This document shows positions 25,129-34,264 of a DNA stretch of 64,000 nucleotides, one piece after another. A program made the position numbers and the translations under genes. Each line of letters begins with the position of its first letter. The stretch's first letter is position 1. The notes below the pieces were generated by a model that had not been told where the DNA came from, made no database searches, and worked only from the letters and a program-made list of their open reading frames with translations. The stretch is from an uncultured Opitutia bacterium (GTDB lineage Bacteria > Verrucomicrobiota > Verrucomicrobiia > Opitutales > Opitutaceae). The DNA lies in NCBI GenBank assembly GCA_903834135.1, contig CAILHZ010000006.1, forward strand, positions 38,211 to 102,210. Direction: 5' to 3'.

Positions 25129-26049
25129 ATGTTTGGTCTTTTTAAAAAATTTAAAGAAGGGTTTTCTAAAACCGTTAGTGCGATTGCGGAGAAAACGCAT
25201 GGCTTATTTGGTGGAAGAAAAATTGATGCCTCCTCATTAAGTGAATTAGAAGAAGCCCTTTACACAGCTGATTTCGGGGTAGAAACAACCAACGAAATTA
25301 TCCAAGAGATTAAAGAGGCTTATAAAAAAGATAAGGATTTAAAGGGTAAGCAAGCAGCAGAAATAGGAGCCTCAGTCTTAAAACGTATTTTAGCAGGCAG
25401 TGAAGGCGTATTAGTTGAAAGTGGAACTAAACCTACAGTCTTAGCGATCATAGGAGTGAATGGCTCGGGTAAGACAACCAGCTGTGCAAAACTCGCTTGG
25501 CGCTTAAAAGAAGATAAGAAAACTGTTCTTATTGCAGCTGCGGATACCTTCAGGGCTGCTGCTATTGAGCAATTGCAAACCTGGGCTAAGAAACTAGACC
25601 TAGAATTAATTTCATCTCACACGGGAGCAGATTCAGCTGCACTTGCATTCGATGCCTGGCAGGCTGCTAAGGCTAGGAATAAAGACTATCTCATTATTGA
25701 TACTGCGGGACGTCTTCATACCAAAAGTAATTTGATGGATGAATTAGCGAAGATAAGGCGTGTACTACAAAAAAATGATGCAACGGCTCCTCAGCACCGT
25801 TGGCTCGTAGTGGATGGCTCCTTAGGTTCAAATTCCATTGAGCAAGCGAAAGTCTTTCATGCAAGTTTTGGTCTTACAGGCCTTATCGTCACTAAGCTAG
25901 ATGGAACAAGTCGCGGTGGAGCTATCGTGGGAATTTTTAGACAATTAAAAATTCCAATTTATTTTGTTGGCTTAGGTGAGAAAGCCGAAGACTTACAGCC
26001 TTTCAGTATCGAGAATTATTCGAATGCTGTATTTGGCTTAGATAAATAA
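25129..26049 (+). CDS. ftsY: Signal recognition particle receptor FtsY
   Basis: The 306-residue SRP GTPase docks ribosomes at the membrane. The N domain (1-95) begins with a short amphipathic helix rather than the long acidic A domain. The G domain has GVNGSGKTT (109-117), DTFRAAAIEQLQTW, DTAGRLHTKSNLMDEL and TKLDGTSRGGA. A GLGEKAEDLQPF motif ends it. It lies 39 bases after nusB, probably in the same transcript, and converges on modB 27 bases away. Confidence 0.97.
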   Translation: MFGLFKKFKEGFSKTVSAIAEKTHGLFGGRKIDASSLSELEEALYTADFGVETTNEIIQEIKEAYKKDKDLKGKQAAEIGASVLKRILAGSEGVLVESGTKPTVLAIIGVNGSGKTTSCAKLAWRLKEDKKTVLIAAADTFRAAAIEQLQTWAKKLDLELISSHTGADSAALAFDAWQAAKARNKDYLIIDTAGRLHTKSNLMDELAKIRRVLQKNDATAPQHRWLVVDGSLGSNSIEQAKVFHASFGLTGLIVTKLDGTSRGGAIVGIFRQLKIPIYFVGLGEKAEDLQPFSIENYSNAVFGLDK

Positions 26050-26076
26050 TACTTATCGAGTTGCGGTACGCGTAAG

Positions 26077-26772
26077 CTATTTGTTCCTAGCAGCAGAATA
26101 ACGCTGTAATAAGTTTGTCGTAAGCAGTAAGACAAAAGAGATAATCAGTAAAATTGCAGCGAAGAGATGAGCCTGGGAATAATCCAAGATTTGGACTTCA
26201 TCAAACAGCGCTATACTCGCCACCTTGGTAACCCCAGGTATAGAGCCGCCTATCATTAGAACGACACCAAATTCTCCTAAGGTATGAGCAAAAGCTAAGG
26301 TTAAGCCTGCAGCAATTCCACGCCACGCAATCGGTAGATGTAATTTACACCATACTTTCCATGGAGCTGCACCCAATGCAGAACCTGCATTAAGGAGTTC
26401 TTGAGGAACTGATTTAAGAGCAGCTTGAAAAGGTTGTAACGCAAAGGGCAGTGAATAAATAACTGAGGCAATCACTAACCCTGGGAATGAGAAGACCAAG
26501 GTTGAACCCGTAATCGTTAGCCACCAACTGCCTGGAGGATGATTAGGAGATAAGGCAAGCAGTAGATAAAATCCTAGAACTGTAGGGGGAAGAACAAGGG
26601 GTAGAGTTAGCAGTGTTTCAATGACCGCTATAAACTTTAATCGATTTGTATTAAGCCACTGAGCAAGAGGAAGGCCAATGACTGCGAGCAGTGCTGTTGT
26701 AATTAAAGCTAGCCGCAAGGTCAGAGTAAGCGACTGCCACAAAGCATTAGGGATAATAAAGTCAGCAAGCAT
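26077..26772 (-). CDS. modB: Molybdate ABC transporter permease, orphan
   Basis: This 231-residue, five- to six-helix permease has the ABC-permease EAA region as GSALGAAPWKVWCKLHLPIAW. The ModB-type ending includes GEFGVVLMIGGSIPGVTKVASIALFDEV. It would pass molybdate or tungstate with ModA and ModC, but neither gene is beside it. It stands alone between ftsY and an acyltransferase. The 279 bases upstream show no recognised gene or clear ModE site. It depends on partners elsewhere, or is a remnant of a moved operon. Confidence 0.88.
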   Translation of the reverse strand: MLADFIIPNALWQSLTLTLRLALITTALLAVIGLPLAQWLNTNRLKFIAVIETLLTLPLVLPPTVLGFYLLLALSPNHPPGSWWLTITGSTLVFSFPGLVIASVIYSLPFALQPFQAALKSVPQELLNAGSALGAAPWKVWCKLHLPIAWRGIAAGLTLAFAHTLGEFGVVLMIGGSIPGVTKVASIALFDEVQILDYSQAHLFAAILLIISFVLLLTTNLLQRYSAARNK

Positions 26773-27051
26773 TAATAAACGTGAATGTAGTTTTTATTAA
26801 AACTTAAGTTTACTGAAGTGAATTCTTCTCTGGATAAAAGTTATCACGTAAATAGATCTCAAAACCCATACTGTGCAGATATGATTGTGATTGCGTATGT
26901 GGACAATAAATTGTTAAGTGTTGCATATAAACTAGTTAAACGTGCACTGGTAGTTAAATAATTACCCAGATGTCATCCTGTACGTATGGCTTTAACCTTG
27001 CCGTGATCTTTATGCGGTGCGCACACTTTACTAGACACGTTTACATTAAAC

Positions 27052-28266
27052 ATGACTTCCCCCGCTAATCCAGTAACCCAATCCAAAGTAGTAGAAAGGG
27101 GTAGAATATTTGGATTAGATGTCATGCGTACAGTAGCAATTCTGTGTGTAGTTTTTGCACACGGCTTATTTTCCGAAAACCTACATAATTTAGTTAATCA
27201 CGTATTTACTTTCTTAAGACCTGTTGAAAGTTTGTGTAATTTTACGTGGCATTTGGGGCTTTTAGGAGTCGAGATATTTTTTGTCCTCAGCGGTTTTTTA
27301 ATTGGCAGTATTTTGATTCGTAGTGTGAGTCCTGAAGCAGATGGTTCAACACGTGGGATAGACCTGCTCATATTTTATGGAAGACGCTGGTTTAGGACAT
27401 TACCTCTTTTTTGGTTATTTATTATTCTAAATGTTATACTTGAGTATTACTTACGCGCAAACCGACTTAGTTTGTCCATAATTTTAGGAGAAGCGTTATT
27501 TCTTAAAAATATTCGAGAAATCCACGTCGATTTCATGCCTGAGTCATGGAGTCTTGCTGTTGAGGAGTGGTTTTATGTCATTTTTCCGGCATTACTTTGG
27601 GCTGGATACTTCTTTTGGCCTCGCAAGCGTGCGACTGTTTTCTTTGTTACAGCACTACTTCTTTTTAGTGCTTCACTCGCGTTTCGCATACAGGCTGCTT
27701 TTTTACCTGGTGCTAATTTTGTTACCGAAATGAGGTGTGCTGTTTTATACCGCTTCGATGCATTGATGACTGGGGTTTTTGCTGCCTGGGTTTCTCAGAT
27801 TTATCCTAATTTTTGGAAAAGTAAGGCACTACTTTTAGCGCTGATAGGGGTTGCTTTATTAGCGCTGGGTTATGGTGGAATATATACTTGGAGTAATACA
27901 GGGCTTACAATTGGGCCTGACAACTTTTATGCGAAAACTTTTAGGTTTAATGTAATCTCACTAGGTGTAGCATTCTTACTGCCTGCTGCTTCGCTTTGGA
28001 GTGTAGATAAAGAAACGCGTTTCTCAGGACTGGTTCGTAAGGTAGCGTTATATTCTTACGCCCTTTACCTAGTGAATTGGCCTTTATTTCAACTCTTTAT
28101 GACTCCTCATTTTTCGGGTTGGAATTCAGTCTGGTGGGAAGCCTTAATTCTTTTCATGGTAAAACAAGTACTCGCATTCTATGTCGCGAGCCTATTTTAT
28201 CGTTTTTACGAATCACGAATAACTCGTATTCGAGAAAATTTACCCCAGTGGCTTAAGCTTGCCTGA
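27052..28266 (+). CDS. Acyltransferase 3 family membrane protein
   Basis: The 404-residue protein has about ten hydrophobic helices. The family signature RIFGLDVMRTVAILCVVFAH near residue 18 carries the expected catalytic His. HLGLLGVEIFFVLSGFLIG and PESWSLAVEEWFYVIFP also match. Such proteins O-acetylate cell-surface polysaccharides or peptidoglycan. The substrate here is unknown. It may form a unit with the secreted protein 36 bases downstream. Confidence 0.88.
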   Translation: MTSPANPVTQSKVVERGRIFGLDVMRTVAILCVVFAHGLFSENLHNLVNHVFTFLRPVESLCNFTWHLGLLGVEIFFVLSGFLIGSILIRSVSPEADGSTRGIDLLIFYGRRWFRTLPLFWLFIILNVILEYYLRANRLSLSIILGEALFLKNIREIHVDFMPESWSLAVEEWFYVIFPALLWAGYFFWPRKRATVFFVTALLLFSASLAFRIQAAFLPGANFVTEMRCAVLYRFDALMTGVFAAWVSQIYPNFWKSKALLLALIGVALLALGYGGIYTWSNTGLTIGPDNFYAKTFRFNVISLGVAFLLPAASLWSVDKETRFSGLVRKVALYSYALYLVNWPLFQLFMTPHFSGWNSVWWEALILFMVKQVLAFYVASLFYRFYESRITRIRENLPQWLKLA

Positions 28267-28302
28267 ATAGCATTACTAGAATTCGGCAAAAAAATTTATA
28301 AA

Positions 28303-30129
28303 ATGAAATTACCCCTAATCTTTAGTGTAGTAGCTCTATATGCCGTGTTTATTAATCAGGCTAGTGCTCAATTAAGTTCCGATGTAGTTATAGATAAAAA
28401 GGGTAGTACAGTTATTATCTCTGGAACTGTACCCTCTGATTTAAGTTCTGTAGAAATTAGAATACAGAGTTCTAGGAATGATCACATTTCAAAAATTAGC
28501 GATGTATCACCCCTAAAACCAGCCAGTTTTGTTTCCACTCCTAGCGTTCGTAATAAAGAGATTTATTATCCAATTGTTGATGTAAAATTGCAGCCAGGTA
28601 TGTCAGGTAATCTTGTTTTATCCGGGGTACCTACCACTACTTATGTTAATCAGCATATCAACAAATCTGAAATTAAGTTGTCCAGTGTAGTCAATATTGC
28701 ATCAGAGCAGTTATCTTTTTGGGAAAATGCTGTATGCTTAGTGCCTGTAAGTATTGTCCCTAAACAGTTTTACTTAAGTTTTAATATGCCCGTTGTTCAT
28801 GGTAATATCAGACGACAATTTGATTTATTATCTAATCAGTGGTCAGGAACTATTGAGGTCTATGATAACAATAAATTACTAGCTTCTCATTCAATAGGAC
28901 AGGAAACGTCTTTAAGTACTGAATTTAATCAACAGGGAGATTTATTAAGTCCTGATAATTTATTGAATTCTATACATGAGTCGCTTGCATATACGCTTAG
29001 ATCTCAAGAGAAGAATCCTAGCAGCCCGTTTTTTGGAGGTTTAAATCTTTTCTATGACTATGATGCGGCTACCTATAGATCCAATTATTGGATATGGGGC
29101 TGGGGCCCTTCTGTATCATTATTACTCGAAGCAAATAAACGAGTTGAAATTAGCAAACGGTTTCCAGCAGGTAAATTAAAGCTGACGGCTGACCAAATAG
29201 GTAAAGCAAGTTTAAGTTTCATAGTTAAAGACAAAAGTCATCCCTCTTTTGATGTTCCTGTATCACGGTGGAATCGCAATTTATCGTTTAATACAGGTTT
29301 TGAAGAACGTATAAGTGTAGCCGATGCACAATTCTTAAGTGGTTGGGCATGGATTCCTTTATATAAGGAGTTTGGAGATACGAACTATCTTAAGGCTGCT
29401 AAAGATTTAACCTTAGCTACTGCTAGATTATCAAAAGAATATGGCGTTATTCCTCAAGATTACTACCAGGAACTAAACAAATGGTCTGAGCACATCCTGG
29501 ACGAATCAGGATTCGGTATGGAAGGACTAGCTGAATTATATAGCGTGACTAAGGATGTTAAAGATCTAGAAATAGGACGTACTTATTTCGAAGCTATAAG
29601 AAATAAATTACAACGTCCGGATGGTCTGTGGGAACGCGGTTGGAACCGTACTACAGGCGTAATGCCTGCAATCTATGTCACACGTGGTATGGGATGGGCT
29701 ATGGAGGGCTTAATCGCTGCTGATAGAGCAATGCCTGATACTGGATATCTTGATAAAGCTAATACTATGGCAGAATTTTTAATGAAATGGCAGCATAGTG
29801 ATGGGTCATTTTCCTTTAATGCCGATAAACCCGTTTCAGAAGTTGGTATAGGTGATAAAGCTACAGCACTGTGGAGTCTTTTGTTTTATCGCTTATATAA
29901 TAGAACTCATAACCCAAGGCATCTTCTAGCAGCTAGAAAAGCGCTAAATTGGTGCGTTAAAAATAAATATTACGGTTCCGATATAGAAGGAAGAGGTGCA
30001 ATCGTATGTGTTAGTCCAGCTTCCGCTGTTGGCTATCGTGAGTGGTTTAGAGTTTCATGCACCTACACGAGTGCGTTTTTTGGACTAGCAGCGCTCGAAG
30101 AATTAAAATTACAAAACCTAAGTAAGTAG
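28303..30129 (+). CDS. Secreted protein with a probable (alpha/alpha) toroid domain, possible glycoside hydrolase
   Basis: The 608-residue protein has a signal peptide (about 1-22, ending QASA). The first half is mainly beta (about 25-250). From about 255 helical-hairpin repeats appear: WGWGPSVSLLLEANK, SGWAWIPLYKEFGDTNYLKA, MEGLAELYSVTKD, WERGWNRT, RGMGWAMEGLIAAD and WQHSDGSFSFN. This pattern resembles six-hairpin glycosidases such as GH88/GH105, but I cannot place it in a family. Periplasmic or surface polysaccharide breakdown is an inference. It converges with glmS, only 4 bases apart. Confidence 0.6.
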   Translation: MKLPLIFSVVALYAVFINQASAQLSSDVVIDKKGSTVIISGTVPSDLSSVEIRIQSSRNDHISKISDVSPLKPASFVSTPSVRNKEIYYPIVDVKLQPGMSGNLVLSGVPTTTYVNQHINKSEIKLSSVVNIASEQLSFWENAVCLVPVSIVPKQFYLSFNMPVVHGNIRRQFDLLSNQWSGTIEVYDNNKLLASHSIGQETSLSTEFNQQGDLLSPDNLLNSIHESLAYTLRSQEKNPSSPFFGGLNLFYDYDAATYRSNYWIWGWGPSVSLLLEANKRVEISKRFPAGKLKLTADQIGKASLSFIVKDKSHPSFDVPVSRWNRNLSFNTGFEERISVADAQFLSGWAWIPLYKEFGDTNYLKAAKDLTLATARLSKEYGVIPQDYYQELNKWSEHILDESGFGMEGLAELYSVTKDVKDLEIGRTYFEAIRNKLQRPDGLWERGWNRTTGVMPAIYVTRGMGWAMEGLIAADRAMPDTGYLDKANTMAEFLMKWQHSDGSFSFNADKPVSEVGIGDKATALWSLLFYRLYNRTHNPRHLLAARKALNWCVKNKYYGSDIEGRGAIVCVSPASAVGYREWFRVSCTYTSAFFGLAALEELKLQNLSK

Positions 30130-30138
30130 AGACTTACT
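30121..30138. terminator. Hairpin shared by two convergent genes
   Basis: Perfect 7-bp inverted repeat agtaagt / acttact with loop agag. It covers the stop codons of the secreted protein (30127-30129) and of glmS (30134-30136). T-rich DNA follows on the minus side. It is probably a bidirectional terminator. Confidence 0.45.
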
Positions 30139-31984
30139 CGACTGTGACAGACTTTGCTAAGTTACGTGGCTTATCTACATCACAGCCACGTTCTACAGCA
30201 ATGTAGTAACTTAATAACTGTACAGGAATGGAAGCAATAATAGGAACTACAGCTTCGTGACACTGAGGTATCGTAATTTTTGCATCCACTAAGCCTTCAG
30301 GAAATTCTGTACCCTCAGTAGTAATGACAATAATCGGTCCTTTGCGTGCTTTAATTTCCTGCATGCTAGAAACGATCTTATTAAAGATTTCTCCCTGAGG
30401 TGCAAAAAAGACACTTGGGCATTTTTCACTAATTAAAGCAATCGGCCCATGCTTCATTTCAGCAGCAGGATAGCCCTCTGCATGGATATATGAAATCTCC
30501 TTAAGTTTTAAGGCACCCTCTAATGCGATTGGAAATAATGACAGTCGTCCTAAAAATAAAAAGTCATTTGCCTTAGCAAAGCGCTTAGCGATTTCTTTAA
30601 TTGCAGGAGCTTGTTTTAATACCTGTCTTACAAGATCAGGAACACCTTTGAGTGCTTTCACATACTCAGTGCCGTCTGCAAAACTCATATCCTTTAGCCT
30701 TGCGACATATAAGGCTACCATTGCACCCACTAAGAGTTGTGAGGTGAAAGCTTTCGTAGAAGCTACGCCAATTTCTGGTCCCACATGCTGATAAATACCG
30801 CCATCGGATTCACGAGCGATTGTTGAGCCAACCACATTATTAATTGCTAAGACTCTATAGCCCTTGCGTTTTGCTTCACGCATGGCCGCTAAGGTATCTA
30901 TTGTTTCACCAGACTGGCTTAAAACGAAAAATAAAGCATTAGGATCTAGTGGTGCGTTGCGGTATCTAAATTCAGAGGCGTAATCGACTTCAACAGGAAG
31001 CCGTGCAAAGCGCTCAATTAAATGCTCCGTCACTAAACAGGCATGCCAGGCAGTTCCACAGGCACAAAACATGAAGCGATTAATTTGACGAAGCTCTGAA
31101 GCGGTTAAATTAAGTCCACCGAATACGGCTGTACTTCCATCTTCTGAAAAACGTCCACGCATGGAATTTTCAAGAGCTACAGGCTGCTCGAAAATTTCCT
31201 TTTCCATGAAATGACTATACGTGCCAAGTTCTGCATCACTGACAGACCACGTGATTGTATCCACAATCGGAGTTACTTCAGTTTGATCTAAAGTCGTAAT
31301 CGAAAATGCTTTTGCAGTTAAGTGAACAATTTCACCATCTTTTAAATAAACTACATTTTGAGTTCTGCTGACTAAAGCGGATGCGTCACTTGCGATAATG
31401 TATTCCCCATCACCTACACCTAAAAGAAGAGGTGAAGCTTTACGTGCAGCAATCATTTCCTCAGGGCAATCAATACACAGTACAGCAATGCCGTATGTGC
31501 CTTCTACATGTTGTAGGGCTTTTCTTACACCTTCTAGAAATCGCTCACTGGTGTCACCGCTGGATTCTTTGGCGTAGTGGTAGGCGACTAAATTAGATAA
31601 GACCTCGGTATCTGTTTCTGATTTAAAGGTGTAACCTTTTTGAGTAAGAAAAGTCTTCATCTGGGAGTAGTTCTCAATGACTCCGTTATGAATCAGTGCA
31701 AATTTGCCATCACTACTGATGTGGGGATGAGCATTTGCATCAGTTACACCACCATGGGTTGCCCAGCGGGTGTGGCCTATTCCAAGAGTACCCGTGAAGG
31801 CGTGTTTCGCAGTTTCGTGGGCTAAAACTTCAACTCGGCCTGCCTTTTTAGCGACTAGGAGCTTACCTTGCTGCAAAATAGCCACTCCAGCTGAGTCATA
31901 GCCCCTGTACTCGAGGCGTTTTAAGCCCTCAAGGAGGATGGATACTGCTTTATGTTTACCTATATAGCCTACAATGCCGCACAT
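30134..31984 (-). CDS. glmS: Glutamine-fructose-6-phosphate aminotransferase (isomerizing)
   Basis: The 616-residue enzyme makes glucosamine-6-phosphate, the first step to UDP-GlcNAc. It begins MCGIVGYIG, so Cys2 becomes the N-terminal nucleophile of the glutaminase domain. HTRWATHG, NGVIENY and two SIS domains (SQSGETIDTLAAMREAKRKG) follow, and it ends PRNLAKSVTVE. ATG 31984 is certain because Cys must be second. The longer open frame to 32032 is rejected. No glmS ribozyme is visible in the 91-base gap to the divergent glgC. Confidence 0.97.
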   Translation of the reverse strand: MCGIVGYIGKHKAVSILLEGLKRLEYRGYDSAGVAILQQGKLLVAKKAGRVEVLAHETAKHAFTGTLGIGHTRWATHGGVTDANAHPHISSDGKFALIHNGVIENYSQMKTFLTQKGYTFKSETDTEVLSNLVAYHYAKESSGDTSERFLEGVRKALQHVEGTYGIAVLCIDCPEEMIAARKASPLLLGVGDGEYIIASDASALVSRTQNVVYLKDGEIVHLTAKAFSITTLDQTEVTPIVDTITWSVSDAELGTYSHFMEKEIFEQPVALENSMRGRFSEDGSTAVFGGLNLTASELRQINRFMFCACGTAWHACLVTEHLIERFARLPVEVDYASEFRYRNAPLDPNALFFVLSQSGETIDTLAAMREAKRKGYRVLAINNVVGSTIARESDGGIYQHVGPEIGVASTKAFTSQLLVGAMVALYVARLKDMSFADGTEYVKALKGVPDLVRQVLKQAPAIKEIAKRFAKANDFLFLGRLSLFPIALEGALKLKEISYIHAEGYPAAEMKHGPIALISEKCPSVFFAPQGEIFNKIVSSMQEIKARKGPIIVITTEGTEFPEGLVDAKITIPQCHEAVVPIIASIPVQLLSYYIAVERGCDVDKPRNLAKSVTVE

Positions 31985-32075
31985 AATTTGTTTTGATAAG
32001 TTACAACTCAAAGCAATGCTTGAGCAAGGCATTAGGACATGCGTTAGTAGACTTTATTTTTTATATTCCTTTACG

Positions 32076-33365
32076 ATGAATACATCCAAACAAGTTCTTG
32101 CAGTTATTATGGGTGGGGGGCGTGGTACCCGCTTGTCACCCCTTACCTTGGAGCGCTGTAAGCCAGCGGTTCCACTCGCAGGCAAGTACCGCTTGGTAGA
32201 TATTCCAATCAGCAATTGTATAAATTCTGAGATCAATCGTATTTTTTTACTCACACAGTTTAATACCGCTTCTCTTCATAGGCATATTCAAAACACTTAT
32301 AAGTTTGATCCCTTTGGCGGTGGCTTTGTTGATATCATGTCAGCTGAGCAAACAGAGAAAAGTGTCGATTGGTATCAGGGTACAGCAGATGCAGTACGCC
32401 GTAATCTAGTACACTTTAGAAATTCTCCGCACGACTACGTTTTAATTCTTTCTGGAGATCAGCTCTATAAAATGGATTTTAGAAAAATCCTTGATGATCA
32501 TATTACGAGTAAAGCAGATGTTACCATTGCAGCGATTCCAGTCCCGGTTTCTAAAGTTGAGGGCTTAGGTCTCATGCGAGTAGGGGATTCACTTGATATT
32601 AAAGAATTCGTCGAAAAACCCAAGGATCCTAAGATTATTGAAAGTCTCGCTGTTTCCTCTGCCATAGAAACAAAGTTTGAGCAGCCACTCTCCGAGAAAA
32701 GCTGTTTAGCTTCGATGGGTATTTATGTTTTCAATCGAGCAGCCTTAGCTGAGGCACTTGATAACTCGATGACTGATTTTGGGCGTGAAGTAATTCCAAG
32801 TTTACTTGGTAAAAAGAAACTATTCGCTCATGTATTCCAGGGTTACTGGGAAGACATTGGAACAGTTAAAGCCTTCTTCGAAGCAAATCTTGCTCTAGCG
32901 CAGCCGCTTCCTCCGTTTAATTTCTATGATCCTAAAGCACCTGTTTATACCCAGGACAGTTATTTACCTGCATCAAAATTAAACAGGTGTGCGATTGATC
33001 AAGTGGTAATTGGAGATGGCTCGATTCTTACTAACTCATCTTTAACACGCTGCGTTTTAGGCACACGTTCCTTCGTCGGAGAAAATTCCACTCTCACAGA
33101 TGTTGTTATGATGGGCGCTGATTTCTATGAAACCATAGAACAAAGAAAAGCCACATCTGAAAAAGGTCATCCTCACTTAGGTGTTGGTAAGAACTGCAAA
33201 ATTACGCATTCAATTATCGATAAGAATGCACGTATTGGGGATGATTGTGTCCTTAATCCTGCAGGTAAGGCTGATGGAAAGTATAGGGATGGGGCGATTG
33301 TGATTCGTGATGGAGTTCTTATAGTAGCTAAGGGTGCAAACCTTCCTGCTGGGACAATACTTTAA
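32076..33365 (+). CDS. glgC: Glucose-1-phosphate adenylyltransferase
   Basis: The 429-residue enzyme makes ADP-glucose for glycogen. MGGGRGTRLSPLTLERCKP near residue 10 is the nucleotide site. GKYRLVDIPISNCINS, GTADAVRRN, ILSGDQLYKMDF and FVEKPKDP follow, and the C-terminus is a left-handed beta-helix of hexapeptides. The sequence looks closer to the cyanobacterial/plant type than to the enterobacterial one. The start is ATG 32076. In-frame upstream sequence overlaps glmS. slyX follows after 3 bases. Confidence 0.96.
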   Translation: MNTSKQVLAVIMGGGRGTRLSPLTLERCKPAVPLAGKYRLVDIPISNCINSEINRIFLLTQFNTASLHRHIQNTYKFDPFGGGFVDIMSAEQTEKSVDWYQGTADAVRRNLVHFRNSPHDYVLILSGDQLYKMDFRKILDDHITSKADVTIAAIPVPVSKVEGLGLMRVGDSLDIKEFVEKPKDPKIIESLAVSSAIETKFEQPLSEKSCLASMGIYVFNRAALAEALDNSMTDFGREVIPSLLGKKKLFAHVFQGYWEDIGTVKAFFEANLALAQPLPPFNFYDPKAPVYTQDSYLPASKLNRCAIDQVVIGDGSILTNSSLTRCVLGTRSFVGENSTLTDVVMMGADFYETIEQRKATSEKGHPHLGVGKNCKITHSIIDKNARIGDDCVLNPAGKADGKYRDGAIVIRDGVLIVAKGANLPAGTIL

Positions 33366-33368
33366 GCT

Positions 33369-33575
33369 ATGAGTGATGAACGCTTAACTAAATTAGAATC
33401 ACGCTACGCATGGCTTGAGAAGCATTCTCTTGAGCAAGATAAAGCGATGCTGGAGATGAGTGATGAGATTAGGCGTTTGAGAAAAGAATTACTCAGTGTT
33501 AAAGCTCATCTTGAAAGCCAATCCCAAACCGAGGGCGGTCCTGAGGCTCCTGAGCCACCACCACCGCATTATTGA
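33369..33575 (+). CDS. slyX: SlyX family protein
   Basis: This 68-residue coiled coil runs from KLESRYAWLEKHSLEQDKAM to residue 50 and ends in a Pro-rich tail EPPPPHY. The P-P-H-Y end is typical of SlyX. The function of the family is unknown. It is translated directly after glgC. Confidence 0.85.
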   Translation: MSDERLTKLESRYAWLEKHSLEQDKAMLEMSDEIRRLRKELLSVKAHLESQSQTEGGPEAPEPPPPHY

Positions 33576-33578
33576 GAG

Positions 33579-33597
33579 TTAATTTAGCGTAAATTAA
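33579..33597. repeat. AT-only inverted repeat after slyX
   Basis: ttaattta-gcg-taaattaa is a perfect 8-bp repeat with a 3-base spacer, 4 bases after the slyX stop. A second repeat, taagga (33595) / tcctta (33620), shares three bases with it. It may be an mRNA hairpin or a protein site ahead of coaE. Confidence 0.35.
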
Positions 33598-33633
33598 GGA
33601 TTTGCGATCAAGGCAACTTTCCTTATTACTGGT

Positions 33634-34215
33634 ATGTATTCCATGATCTTAGGAATTACCGGTGGAATCGGATGTGGTAAAACCACGGCGGCTAGTCTTT
33701 TCGAAAAAAGAGGTTTTAGCCGAATCGATTCAGATTTACTTATTCGCAACACAGTCCTCGCCTCTAGCGAGGTTCTTAACGAGATCCGTGCCCATTTAGG
33801 AAAAAGTGTATTTGATTCTCAGGGAGCCTTAAATCGCAGTGCTTTAGCGGCTATAGTCTTTACTCAAGAAGCAGAGCTTAAGTGGCTTGAAAATTTGACC
33901 CATCCTAGGCTTTTTGACCTCTGGAGAGGGCAGTTAGCCACCAACCCAGAGGGAAAGTGGGTCATTGAGGCCCCCCTTCTTTTCGAGGCAAACCTTCAAA
34001 ATTGGTTTGATTTTACGGTCTGTGTAGCGTGTTCTAGTGATCTGCAACGTATCCGATTAGAGCAACGCGGTTTAAACCGTGGGCTCGCAGAACAGCGTAT
34101 CTCTCAACAGTTACCGTTGTCTCGAAAAGTCGAATGGGCTGATTTTGTTCTGTGGAATTCAAGTTCTACAGCCTTTCTCGAAGCTCAGATCGATCGCCTC
34201 GTTGCGAATCTTTAA
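33634..34215 (+). CDS. coaE: Dephospho-CoA kinase
   Basis: The 193-residue enzyme does the last step of coenzyme A synthesis. The P-loop GITGGIGCGKTT covers residues 7-18. ID(S)D follows near 31, then THPRLFDLWRGQL, WVIEAPLLFEANLQNWFD and a QRIRLEQRGLN region that fits the lid. Either ATG 33634 or ATG 33643 may be used. A terminator hairpin follows directly and is also next to rho. Confidence 0.95.
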   Translation: MYSMILGITGGIGCGKTTAASLFEKRGFSRIDSDLLIRNTVLASSEVLNEIRAHLGKSVFDSQGALNRSALAAIVFTQEAELKWLENLTHPRLFDLWRGQLATNPEGKWVIEAPLLFEANLQNWFDFTVCVACSSDLQRIRLEQRGLNRGLAEQRISQQLPLSRKVEWADFVLWNSSSTAFLEAQIDRLVANL

Positions 34216-34227
34216 CCCTCATTTAAC

Positions 34228-34252
34228 ACCTCACTAAAGTGAGGTTATTTTT
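34228..34252 (+). terminator. Hairpin with T-run between coaE and rho
   Basis: The stem acctcact / agtgaggt (34228-34235, 34238-34245) is followed by ttattttt. The rho ATG (34265) is only 12 bases after the T-run. It terminates coaE, and if rho transcripts start upstream it could act as an attenuator in the rho leader. Confidence 0.8.
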
Positions 34253-34264
34253 CCGCTCATCGAA

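Noticed and set aside
31985..32075. glmS ribozyme
   Set aside because: The 91-base gap shows no ribozyme core sequence and is shared with the divergent glgC.
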